Made by a program: the position numbers and the translations under genes. 64,000 nucleotides of DNA, from positions 46,651-110,650 of the forward strand of contig ARWO01000001.1 in the NCBI GenBank assembly GCA_000402075.1, in the 5' to 3' direction. Numbering within the stretch: the first letter of the stretch is position 1; every line of letters starts with the position of its first letter. Below the pieces are notes generated by a model. That model had not been told where the DNA came from. It worked only from the letters and a program-made list of their open reading frames with translations, and made no database searches. This document shows, piece by piece, positions 24,896 through 33,099 of the stretch. This DNA comes from Thaumarchaeota archaeon SCGC AAA007-O23. Its GTDB lineage: Archaea > Thermoproteota > Nitrososphaeria > Nitrososphaerales > Nitrosopumilaceae.

Positions 24896-24969
24896 TGGGC
24901 CTGATGGGCTTCGATCCCGTGGCTCCCCGATTATGAGTCGGGTACTCTACCAAGCTGAGTTACAGGCCC
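24896..24969 (-). tRNA. tRNA with CAU anticodon (elongator Met or Ile2)
   Basis: The minus strand folds as a 74-nt cloverleaf. The acceptor GGGCCTG pairs with CAGGCCC, the anticodon stem is CCCGA/TCGGG with loop CTCATAA (anticodon CAT), and the discriminator is A; no intron and no encoded CCA. The anticodon stem lacks the three G-C pairs in GGG/CCC order that mark initiators. The T loop reads ATCGAAG with A54 instead of T54, and the T stem has one C-A mismatch. Elongator Met and the agmatidine-modified Ile2 both carry CAU here; the GGGCC acceptor recalls archaeal Ile2, but I cannot decide. Confidence 0.85.
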
Positions 24970-25008
24970 TACCTAAAATCAATTTTTCTTAGTAAAAAAT
25001 GTTAGAAT

Positions 25009-25644
25009 CTAACAATATTCATCGTAACAGCTGTCCAATAACAAGTTTTGACAAGTTACGGAGCTTTCAGCAGCGCTGATTATTTCTTGGTCATATCCGG
25101 AAAATCCATCAATAGCCTTTTTCCATGATGCTGTATGCCTAATATCGGCTTCCATATGCTCCTTGAAATATTTAGTTACATCTTCACTTGTTAGACCATA
25201 AAATTCCGCTAAACCTTCTAATTTAGTTTGACTAATTTTTGGTATTTCTTTTTCAAGTGCATACATTGCAGTTGATCCGCTTACAAATGATGACATAAGA
25301 GTATGCATCCCAGATATAGCATGATTTGTTGTATACAATCCTTCATGATTGTTTAATTCCTCATAAGAAACTCCCAGCCCATCAGCAAATCTTTCCCACA
25401 AGCTAATATGTGAAAATTCTTCTTGTTGGTTAAAATTAAATTCGTCATGCAAGGGTTCTGGAACATGATCCATTAGTTGTGCCATAAATATTGGAACAGC
25501 TTTTACCAATTGATAGTATTCCTTTGAATACCCTGCCAAAGATTCACGTGTTAGCTTTCCATCAGACCAAGCTTGATAGAATGGATGTTTTAGCAAACTT
25601 CGTTCTTCTATAATGCGATCAATTTCTTGAATCAAATGATTCAT
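25009..25644 (-). CDS. PqqC/TenA-superfamily protein, CADD-like dimetal oxygenase
   Basis: This 211-residue all-helical protein belongs to the heme-oxygenase-like superfamily. It has HPFYQAWSDGKLTRESLAGY and a pair of Tyr (SKEYYQLV), an EEFSHISLWERFADGLG helix with Glu/His, and HMEADIRHTASW, which gives H-x3-D-x2-H ligands for a dimetal site. This pattern matches CADD of Chlamydia and its Nitrosomonas homologue, which make p-aminobenzoate by sacrificing an own tyrosine. TenA thiaminase residues are not apparent. A folate-type role is inferred; PqqC proper is unlikely because no pqq genes are near. It is monocistronic. Confidence 0.78.
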   Translation of the reverse strand: MNHLIQEIDRIIEERSLLKHPFYQAWSDGKLTRESLAGYSKEYYQLVKAVPIFMAQLMDHVPEPLHDEFNFNQQEEFSHISLWERFADGLGVSYEELNNHEGLYTTNHAISGMHTLMSSFVSGSTAMYALEKEIPKISQTKLEGLAEFYGLTSEDVTKYFKEHMEADIRHTASWKKAIDGFSGYDQEIISAAESSVTCQNLLLDSCYDEYC

Positions 25645-25725
25645 GATTTTAATCCAATTTTGGTAATAAAAAAATCTTTGTAGCTACCAAAGAATTTTAT
25701 GGATTGATATAACGATCGGTTTTAT

Positions 25726-25800
25726 GCTCCTGTAGTGTAGTCCGGTCAAGCATTTAGGCCTTTCACGCCTGAGACTCGGGTTCGAATCCCGACGGGAGCA
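25726..25800 (+). tRNA. tRNA-Glu (UUC)
   Basis: A 75-nt cloverleaf: acceptor GCTCCTG/CGGGAGC, anticodon stem TAGGC/GCCTG with loop CTTTCAC (anticodon TTC), T arm TCGGG TTCGAAT CCCGA, discriminator A. There is no intron and no encoded CCA. TTTTATGG about 28 bp upstream is a candidate TATA box. Confidence 0.96.
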
Positions 25801-25829
25801 CTCAAGTTTAATATATTTCTCATAAACAT

Positions 25830-26696
25830 TTGAAATTGAAATCTTTGGAAAGAAAGAATATAGAGATCAATCCATTGCTTGAAAAATACAGTACATATAT
25901 TAAAAAAATCGATACTGTACTAGATTCAGAATTAGAATTATACGCAGAATCTGAATTCAAAGAACCTCTAAAATATGCATTAAATGGAGGTAAACGGATC
26001 AGACCAATCATCCTTCTTTTAGCATCAGAATGTGTGGGCGAGATTGATGATAACACTTTTGCTGCTGCTTGTGCAATTGAATTTCTACATACTGAATCAG
26101 TTATTCATGATGATATAATAGATAACGAAACTTTACGTAGACAAAAAGATCCATTTCATATAAAATATGGGTATAACACCAGCGTTCTAACGGGTGATTT
26201 TGTTTTAGGATTAATCCTGAACATAGCATCGAGGATCAATAATCCAAGAGTAACAAAAAATCTTGCTACTACTGCTATGATGATGAGTGAGGGAGAAGTA
26301 CTTGAGGGTAGGCTTGAGACAAGCGAGGATGTGACTTTTGATGACTATCTTAAGGTAATTGAATATAAAACTGCAACAGCTTTTGAAACTGCATCAAGAT
26401 TGGGTGCGATAATTTCAGGAGGGTCTGAAGAAGAGATTGAGTCTTTAGCAGATTATGGCAAAAATATTGGAATTGCCTACCAAATTAGAGATGATTTACT
26501 TGACTGGCAAAATGAAGATAAGTTGTTTAATATTCTAATTAAGAAGAGTACAGATCCTAGAGATATTTTTAATGATATGGAAGAATTATTTAAAAAATAC
26601 TCGGACAGAGCTATCTTTAGCATTAGGAAATTAAAAAATTCTCAGGCTAAAGATAATTTGGAAAATTTAGTTAGATTTACTAGAACTACGGCATAA
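25830..26696 (+). CDS. idsA: Polyprenyl (geranylgeranyl-type) diphosphate synthase
   Basis: This 288-residue trans-prenyltransferase starts at TTG and condenses IPP with allylic diphosphates to build archaeal lipid chains. Motifs in order: GGKRIRP (diphosphate binding, near residue 53), the first aspartate-rich motif HDDIIDNETLRR, Lys/Thr in EYKTATAFETASRLGA, and the second motif YQIRDDLLDWQNE. The chain-length region before the first motif (CAIEFLHTESVIHDD) lacks a bulky double aromatic, compatible with C20 or longer products. The last 11 bp overlap nuoN on the other strand. Confidence 0.92.
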   Translation: MKLKSLERKNIEINPLLEKYSTYIKKIDTVLDSELELYAESEFKEPLKYALNGGKRIRPIILLLASECVGEIDDNTFAAACAIEFLHTESVIHDDIIDNETLRRQKDPFHIKYGYNTSVLTGDFVLGLILNIASRINNPRVTKNLATTAMMMSEGEVLEGRLETSEDVTFDDYLKVIEYKTATAFETASRLGAIISGGSEEEIESLADYGKNIGIAYQIRDDLLDWQNEDKLFNILIKKSTDPRDIFNDMEELFKKYSDRAIFSIRKLKNSQAKDNLENLVRFTRTTA

Positions 26697-28171
26697 ATCC
26701 TGCATTAATTGCTGGTGTAGCAAATTCCGTAAATTGTATAATAGGTTCTGGAAAGACACCTATAGTTACCATAAATATTATTGAAAATGCCATTATAGCT
26801 ATAATTGATTTTGGTTCTTTGATTCTCTTTTCTTTTTCACCCTCAAAGTACATCTTACGTATTATCCAACCATAGTAAGCCAAAGACAGCGCGCTATTTA
26901 GAACACCTGCGACAGCAAGCCAAGGACCCCACCATACCACTGTGCCAGAATCAATTGCAGCACCAAACAACATTAACTTACTCCAAAATCCACTAAGTGG
27001 TGGAACGCCTGCTAGTGCTAGCAAGGAAATTACTAATCCTAAAGATGTTATAGGCATACGCCTTGCAAGACCTTTTAGTTTGTCAACATGTGTAATCGCT
27101 AATGCAGTTACAATTCCTGCAACTGCAATGAATGCTGCACCTTTCATTACAGCATGGTTTAGTATGTGGAACATAGATCCTTGAAGACCTAGAGTGGAAA
27201 ATGGTGCAATAGATAAACCAATCAAGATGTATCCTGCATGTCCAATGCTGGAATAAGCTAACATTCGAGCCAGATTTTTTTGCATTATGGCTGCAATGTT
27301 ACCAACTGTCATTGTCATTACAGCGATAATACCTAAAGCAAGTGTCCAGTCAAGACTTAGTGCAACTGTACCCATTACTATAACTCTCAAAGCAGCAGCA
27401 AAGCCAGCTTTTTTAGTACCGGCAGCAAGTAGTGTTGCAATTGTAGGTGGTGCTCCTTCGTATGTATCTGGCAGCCACATATGGAATGGAACTAGACCCA
27501 TCTTGAAGCCAAATCCGGCGATAAACATACCAACAGCTAAAAGTCCAATTGGAATCAAATTCGCATCAAGAACCATAAAGCCCTGAATTACTTCACCTAT
27601 GTTTGTCGAACCAGTAATACCATAAGCAAGAGATATGCCATAAATTATAATTGCGGACGAAAGCGCGCCAAACAAAAAGTATTTTATCGCAGCTTCGTTA
27701 GAGATTGGATCCTTTTTCAAAAATCCTACTAGTATGTATGTTGGAATGCTCATGAGTTCCCAGGCAACAAAAAGCATTACCAGATCTGTAGCGTATGCTA
27801 CAAGAACCATTCCTATGGCAGAAAGTAGAATCAGTGAAAAATAGACAGATGGATTAGCCTTGTTTTTCATATAACTGAATGAACCAACTGTAGTGAATAT
27901 TGCAACAATTAGCATGGCAATTGCAAATAATGCACCAAATGCATCGTCAACCAGTACGTCCTGTGAAAAAAATTGCGGCAGGTGCCACATGATCAAGCGC
28001 AAGCTGATATAGAACATAACCGATTGCGGCGAATAAAGCAATGAGAGTTGCTATACCATAGGATATCATCGAGGGTCTTTCTTTCAGCGCAATACTGACC
28101 ACCGGTAAAGCAACACCCACACTACCTAGAATTACAAGAATAATTATCGGAGTTGATGTTAGATCAATCAT
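26686..28171 (-). CDS. nuoN: Complex I subunit NuoN, interrupted by a one-base frameshift
   Basis: Residues 1 to about 68 are read in one frame from the ATG at 28171 (MIDLTSTPIIILVILGSVGV...LDHVAPAAIF), which then hits a stop at 27947. The rest (SQDVLVDDAFGALFAI to the end) is read in another frame down to 26686. Removing one T from the T7 run at 27966-27972 joins them as ...AAIFSQDVLVDD... and gives 494 residues, the usual NuoN length with about 14 membrane helices. NuoN is an antiporter-like proton-pumping subunit (GLVPFHMWLPDTYEGAP, LARMLAYSSIGHAGY, GVPPLSGFWSK). The cause may be sequencing error, true mutation or frameshifting. It is the last gene of the nuo operon. Confidence 0.88.
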
Positions 28172-28181
28172 CTCATATCAC

Positions 28182-30254
28182 CTATATCAACAATATCAGA
28201 ACTACAAACAAAAGTCCTGCTCCAAATACGTAAAGATATGATTGTGGTACACCAGTCTGGGTTCCTTGTACAACTTTAGCTCCAAACCTGACTGAACGTT
28301 CTAATCCAACATTCATGCCAGTGTCAATTACAGTTTTCTCAAAGTATCTCCATATAGCTCTGCAAGCCCATAAAGGTGCAATAACGAAGCTCCAGTAGAT
28401 CATTGCGTTAAGATACCATCTGTTTAGGATTACTTTGTGCAAAGAATAAAAGAAAATATTTGAATTGATAAACTTGGCAGGGTCTACCCAACGGCCGATA
28501 TAGAAGATATATCCAAGACCAAAGCCAACTGCAAAAGCTATCAATGATGCGCCAACAGCAATTGGATTAAGTCCTGACAAGAATCCTAATGATTCAGAAA
28601 GTTCTCCATCAACATGCAGTGAATGAATACCAAATGATTCGTCAAGATATTCAGTAAATAGGTGATGAATTCCTTCTTCAGCTGAAAATCCAATTATTCC
28701 TATTCCAATTGTTAGCACTGCAAGAATTCCGTATGGAATCCACATTGATTTTGGTGCTTCATGTATATGGTGACCATCACTCTCCATCTTTTGAACATGT
28801 TTACTTTCTTTGCCAAAGAATACCATGCCAATCATTCTTGTGGTATAAAATGCTGTAATGACAGCGGTCAAAACTGCTATGATGAAAATTGGTAATGCCC
28901 ACTCATTTCCTGATTCGTAGACAGCAGCAAAAATTGCATCTTTGCTCCAGAATCCTGTGGTGATAAATGGAGCTCCCATCAGTCCAAGACCTGCGGCCCA
29001 CATGAACGCGTATGTCTTCCGCATCTTTTTTCGCAACCCTCCCATATCCGTCATAAACCGTGAACCAACAACGTGCAGCAACGAGCCAGCAGCCATGAAT
29101 AATGAAGCCTTGAACATAGCGTGGGATATCATATGAAAGAATCCAGCAGTATATCCATCAACATATTGTTGTGATAAACCAGCAACACCAAGAGCCATCA
29201 TCATGTAACCAATTTGTGAACCAGTTGAATATGCCAAAACTTTCTTGATTTCAGGATTAACCATTCCCTGAGTTGCAAGCAATAATGCAGTAATCGCACC
29301 AACCCAAGCAATAATTTCAAAGAATTGATTTGCCAGGATTCCAGCAGCTGCTAATGCAAATACAATTGGTCCAATTCTTGCAACCAAAAATACACCAGCC
29401 TTGACCATTGTTGCTGCATGAATCAATGCAGATACAGCAGTAGGACCGGTCATAGCCTCTAAAAGCCATTCGTTAAGTGGGAATTGTGCAGATTTACCCA
29501 TTGCACCACCAAACAACAGTACAAAGGCGGGAACCAGTAATCCTTGAGCAGACATTTCAACTGCCCAACCAGTTTCGTTGACTAGTTCTCTTAATCCAAA
29601 TGTTCCAGCAAATGCAAAGATGAGGAACATTCCAGCAAGCATCATTATGTCACCTACTTTGGTCATGATGAAAGCCTTCATTCCAGCATGTGTTGGGGAA
29701 AAGTATTCCATAACACCAAGTGCACTACGACCTTCTTGTCCAACGTGGTGTTTCTTCTTATCGCGATACCAAAAGCTGATCAGAGCATAAGATGCAAGTC
29801 CTACTCCTTCCCATCCAAAGAATAATTGAAGTAGGTTATCAGATAATACTATCAGCTGCATAGAACCGATGAAGAACATCATCCAAAACCAGAATCGAAC
29901 AATGTCCCTGTCTCCTTTCATGTATCCAGTACTGTAACACATGATCAGGAATGAAATCCATCCTACAACGTTTGCCATAATTATTGAAAGAGGATCAGCT
30001 AAAACTCCAGCCTTTAAGCCAAGAGCAGAAATCCAATCAATCTGATCATGAATCTCATGCCCGTCAAGTGCCATTGGTAATAACACTGCAGCTGAAATAG
30101 CACTCATTGCAGCAAATCCAACAGCAATCCTACCAGTTGAAATTTTTGAAAACTTTCCAACTGCAGGAATAATTAGAGCTGCGATAAACGGAAGAATCCA
30201 TATCATCCATGCATAGATTGCTTCGCCTTCAGTTGCAATAATTTCTGTAGCCAT
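28182..30254 (-). CDS. nuoL: Complex I subunit NuoL (antiporter-like proton channel)
   Basis: This 690-residue protein has about 16 membrane helices, including the long lateral-helix C terminus typical of NuoL. Motifs include LFFGWEGVGLASYALI, SAQFPLNEWLLEAMTGPTAVSALIHAATMVKAGVFLVARI (proton-channel lysine helix), VLAYSTGSQIGYMMMALG, and APFITTGFWSKDAIF. The C-terminal membrane helix follows a soluble His/Met-rich loop (HVQKMESDGHHIHEA). It lies between nuoM (3 bp gap) and nuoN (10 bp gap). In the assembled enzyme it sits at the far end of the membrane arm. Confidence 0.96.
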   Translation of the reverse strand: MATEIIATEGEAIYAWMIWILPFIAALIIPAVGKFSKISTGRIAVGFAAMSAISAAVLLPMALDGHEIHDQIDWISALGLKAGVLADPLSIIMANVVGWISFLIMCYSTGYMKGDRDIVRFWFWMMFFIGSMQLIVLSDNLLQLFFGWEGVGLASYALISFWYRDKKKHHVGQEGRSALGVMEYFSPTHAGMKAFIMTKVGDIMMLAGMFLIFAFAGTFGLRELVNETGWAVEMSAQGLLVPAFVLLFGGAMGKSAQFPLNEWLLEAMTGPTAVSALIHAATMVKAGVFLVARIGPIVFALAAAGILANQFFEIIAWVGAITALLLATQGMVNPEIKKVLAYSTGSQIGYMMMALGVAGLSQQYVDGYTAGFFHMISHAMFKASLFMAAGSLLHVVGSRFMTDMGGLRKKMRKTYAFMWAAGLGLMGAPFITTGFWSKDAIFAAVYESGNEWALPIFIIAVLTAVITAFYTTRMIGMVFFGKESKHVQKMESDGHHIHEAPKSMWIPYGILAVLTIGIGIIGFSAEEGIHHLFTEYLDESFGIHSLHVDGELSESLGFLSGLNPIAVGASLIAFAVGFGLGYIFYIGRWVDPAKFINSNIFFYSLHKVILNRWYLNAMIYWSFVIAPLWACRAIWRYFEKTVIDTGMNVGLERSVRFGAKVVQGTQTGVPQSYLYVFGAGLLFVVLILLI

Positions 30255-30257
30255 TTT

Positions 30258-31808
30258 TTATCCTCCCAAAACCCCCTGCATGTATGGCATGATTTTTGAT
30301 AAGAAAATGTCAGGATAAATTCCAAGCACGATTGTAAATCCGGCAAGTACCATCATTGGTGAAAGCATATACCAACTGCCTTCTTTCACTTTGGAAAAAT
30401 TTTCGGGGAGTTTTCCAAAAAAGACTCTCTTTAACATCCAAAGCATATACGACATTGTAAGAACTGTGGCTACCAATCCAAGTGCAAACATTAAGGATCT
30501 CACATCATTTCCTTCTTCCAGTGCAGTTTCTAATACGCCGTAAAACAACATCCATTCTCCCATAAATCCGCTAGTAGGTGGTACACCCATAATTGTAAGA
30601 GCCCCAATCACTGCACATACAGCAGTTATTGGCAATTTACTTCCAAGTCCTCCAAGTTTTGAAAGGCTTCGCGTACCCACTTGTACAATTATGATACCAG
30701 CTGACATGAAGAGCAAGCCTTTACCAAGTGCGTGAGAAACATACATCATTTCTGCTCCAGCTAGACCAAGTACAGAGATGGAACCAATTCCAAATAGAAG
30801 ATAGCCCATTTGGCTTATACTGGAATATGCAAAGACTCGTTTGATATCGTCTTGCATTAATGCCATTGCGCCACCGTAGAACATCGTTGCCACACCCCAT
30901 ATGGTAAGCCAAATGGATAGATCAGCGTATGTTTGCGGTAAAAATTCAACAATTAACCTAAAGAGTGCATACGCTCCAATTCCGATCATTGCAGGGGAAA
31001 GTAAAGCACTGATGGGAGTTGGTGCAGACCCGTGAGCATATGGTAACCAGATATGAAATCCAAACGCTGCAAGTTTTACACCTAAACCAATTATGATTGC
31101 TACAGCTGCAGGAAATAGAATATCAGGTGGAATATCAGCCTCATTAATGTCAGCGAAATCAAAGCTGCCAACGCTAAGACCTATAGCTAACAATCCTAAG
31201 AGAAGAATTACTGCACCAACATGTGTCCAGAAGAAGAACATGAGCGCAATTCTTAGTCTTGGGTAATCGCCCCAGAAGCCAACCAAAAGAAATGCTGGAA
31301 TTAGCATGACTTCGAAGAATATGTAAAATTCAATCAGATTTGTTGCAAGTACTGTTCCAAGCATTCCCATTGAAAAAACTAGAAACAGTGCATAATACAC
31401 GCCAGACTGCCTGTTTACAAATTTTTCTAGAGATATTGACTGTAAGGTTGTTCCATCACTTTGATAGACAGGTTTTGGTGCTTGCTCTTTGAAAAAATCC
31501 TGAAATTTGTGTAGCATGTAAGGTTTGGAATATAACGCAAGTATTGTACACAGAACGTATATCATTATTGCAAACGGAGCAGCCAAACCATCAAGCAACA
31601 ATCCAAATTCGCCAAAGAGTTCAGTCCAAGGATAATGTTCTTCGTATGTTCCATCAATAGATGCAGTGATAACTAGAATTGTACAGTAGAGCAACAATCC
31701 AAATGTAAACCAGGTTGCGGCAGTATGACCAACATATCTTCCAATAATGTATGCTAGGGGAGACAGTAGGAGGGGCAGGAAGACTGCCTGAAGTAATGCA
31801 TATTCCAT
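30258..31808 (-). CDS. nuoM: Complex I subunit NuoM (antiporter-like proton channel)
   Basis: This 516-residue protein has about 14 membrane helices. Antiporter-like motifs are FYIFFEVMLIPAFLLVGFWGDYPR (glutamate helix), AAFGFHIWLPYAHGSAPTPISALLSPAMIGIGAY (lysine helix and broken helix), KRVFAYSSISQMGYLLFG and GVPPTSGFMGEW. An unusual soluble loop near residue 105 (DFFKEQAPKPVYQSDGTTLQ) interrupts the early helices. The start overlaps the nuoK end by one base. It pumps protons in the membrane arm between NuoN/K and NuoL. Confidence 0.96.
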   Translation of the reverse strand: MEYALLQAVFLPLLLSPLAYIIGRYVGHTAATWFTFGLLLYCTILVITASIDGTYEEHYPWTELFGEFGLLLDGLAAPFAIMIYVLCTILALYSKPYMLHKFQDFFKEQAPKPVYQSDGTTLQSISLEKFVNRQSGVYYALFLVFSMGMLGTVLATNLIEFYIFFEVMLIPAFLLVGFWGDYPRLRIALMFFFWTHVGAVILLLGLLAIGLSVGSFDFADINEADIPPDILFPAAVAIIIGLGVKLAAFGFHIWLPYAHGSAPTPISALLSPAMIGIGAYALFRLIVEFLPQTYADLSIWLTIWGVATMFYGGAMALMQDDIKRVFAYSSISQMGYLLFGIGSISVLGLAGAEMMYVSHALGKGLLFMSAGIIIVQVGTRSLSKLGGLGSKLPITAVCAVIGALTIMGVPPTSGFMGEWMLFYGVLETALEEGNDVRSLMFALGLVATVLTMSYMLWMLKRVFFGKLPENFSKVKEGSWYMLSPMMVLAGFTIVLGIYPDIFLSKIMPYMQGVLGG

Positions 31809-32113
31809 TATCCTTTCAAGCTCCTAAAGTCAGCTACATCGATGTTCTTGTACATTCTGTATGCTACAATGATAAGTGCAAGTCCAACTGCAACTTCTGC
31901 AGCCGCTATTGCGATGGAAAATAATGCAAATGTTTGCCCACCGCTGTGTGGTAAAAATCTTGCAAATGCAACTAGATTTAGGTTGGCTGCATTTATGATA
32001 ATTTCAACCGCAAATAGCATTCGAATGAAATTTCGCTTTACTGATAAACCATAAATACCAATTGCCAAAAGGGCAACAGAAACAATTACAAAATCAATCA
32101 GTTCGTTGCTCAT
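31808..32113 (-). CDS. nuoK: Complex I subunit NuoK
   Basis: This 101-residue protein has three membrane helices. The conserved glutamates of the proton path are visible in FAVEIIINAANLN (helix 2) and AAAEVAVGLALI (helix 3). SVALLAIGIYGLSVKRNFIRMLF is the standard first-helix motif. Length is canonical. It starts inside the end of nuoJ (20 bp overlap) and ends on the first base of nuoM. Confidence 0.95.
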   Translation of the reverse strand: MSNELIDFVIVSVALLAIGIYGLSVKRNFIRMLFAVEIIINAANLNLVAFARFLPHSGGQTFALFSIAIAAAEVAVGLALIIVAYRMYKNIDVADFRSLKG

Positions 32114-32609
32114 CTTCTACTCCATCATGTCTTCGTGCCAAGACCATCGCACCAGTAATTGAACTTGATAATACAAGCGCCATAACAACAAGCGCAGGCC
32201 AATAATATGTCAGAAAGTCCTTACCAATCTCTCTGTAATCAACTGGTGGTTCTTCAGTAGTGATAGAGGAAAGACCTGAATTGAATATTAGAGCTCCTAA
32301 TGAGATCATTATTATCAACATAAGACCTATTCCCGCATACCTTCGTTTTGGATCCTCTTTCTTCTGAAAGATTAATTCCCTCTTTACTAGCATAATAGTA
32401 AACAAAATCAGTACAGCAATGGAACCTACATACACGGCAATCTGGAACAATGCTACAAACGGCGAATCTAACAGAATGAAAAAGCCTGCAATACCTCCTA
32501 ATGTTCCCATTAAAGCTATGCCGCCATAAATTAGTGAGCGCATCTCAAGTGCTGCTATTGCAGAAACTATTGTTAAAACTGCAAATGCAAGGAAAAATGT
32601 ATCAACCAT
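32094..32609 (-). CDS. nuoJ: Complex I subunit NuoJ
   Basis: From the ATG at 32609 (MVDTFFLAFAVLTIVSAIAA) the protein has 171 residues and five membrane helices; an in-frame ATG 21 bp upstream would add a basic heptapeptide inside nuoI. The key helix-3 motif ALFQIAVYVGSIAVLILFTIMLV contains the conserved pi-bulge region of ND6/NuoJ. The start overlaps the end of nuoI by 8 bp and its end overlaps nuoK by 20 bp. It couples quinone-site changes to the membrane arm. Confidence 0.92.
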   Translation of the reverse strand: MVDTFFLAFAVLTIVSAIAALEMRSLIYGGIALMGTLGGIAGFFILLDSPFVALFQIAVYVGSIAVLILFTIMLVKRELIFQKKEDPKRRYAGIGLMLIIMISLGALIFNSGLSSITTEEPPVDYREIGKDFLTYYWPALVVMALVLSSSITGAMVLARRHDGVEDEQRTD

Positions 32610-33099
32610 GGTTAGCACCCTTTTCATCAATCTGAATTTCTACGTCTTGGTCAACTTTTGGTTTTACTTGTAGCTGTGCAGGAGTATAGATTAGAGCTTC
32701 TTTGGTAAATGAAGATAGCTCATAATCATTTGTCATGTACAAAGCATAGAAAGGACATGCGTCAACACAAAGCCCGCAAAATACACACTTACCATAATCT
32801 ATCTGAGGCATTATGGCCTTTTTGTTGTGTTTCCATTCTTCCTCTACTTTTGGCATAGCTATTGCTTCAGCAATATCCTCGCAAGCAATAGCACAAAGCT
32901 GGCATCCTGTACATTTATCATGAAAAAGTATGTGGCGTCCTTTGTAGCCGGCTATACCTACACCGCTATTAGGATCATATTGATAACCATCTCCTACAAA
33001 CTTTAGTTTCTGCTCAGGATATCTAAATGTAAAACGTTTAGTTGCAATATGTTTAACGCCAGAGTTAAGTGCTTTAATTATTCCAGATGCAGTTCCCAT
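32602..33099 (-). CDS. nuoI: Complex I subunit NuoI (two [4Fe-4S] ferredoxin-like)
   Basis: This 165-residue subunit holds clusters N6a and N6b through CTGCQLCAIACEDIAEA and CVFCGLCVDACPFYAL. Around them are the IAGYKGRHILFHDK entry and PQIDYGKCV linker typical of the family. It passes electrons toward NuoB. In an enzyme lacking NuoEFG it is a plausible entry point for electrons from a ferredoxin or other donor. The start overlaps nuoH by one base. Confidence 0.96.
   Translation of the reverse strand: MGTASGIIKALNSGVKHIATKRFTFRYPEQKLKFVGDGYQYDPNSGVGIAGYKGRHILFHDKCTGCQLCAIACEDIAEAIAMPKVEEEWKHNKKAIMPQIDYGKCVFCGLCVDACPFYALYMTNDYELSSFTKEALIYTPAQLQVKPKVDQDVEIQIDEKGANHG

Noticed and set aside
27947..28171. 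A separate small 74-residue membrane protein between nuoL and nuoN
   Set aside because: Its sequence is the missing N terminus of NuoN; one T deletion joins the frames, so it is not an independent gene.
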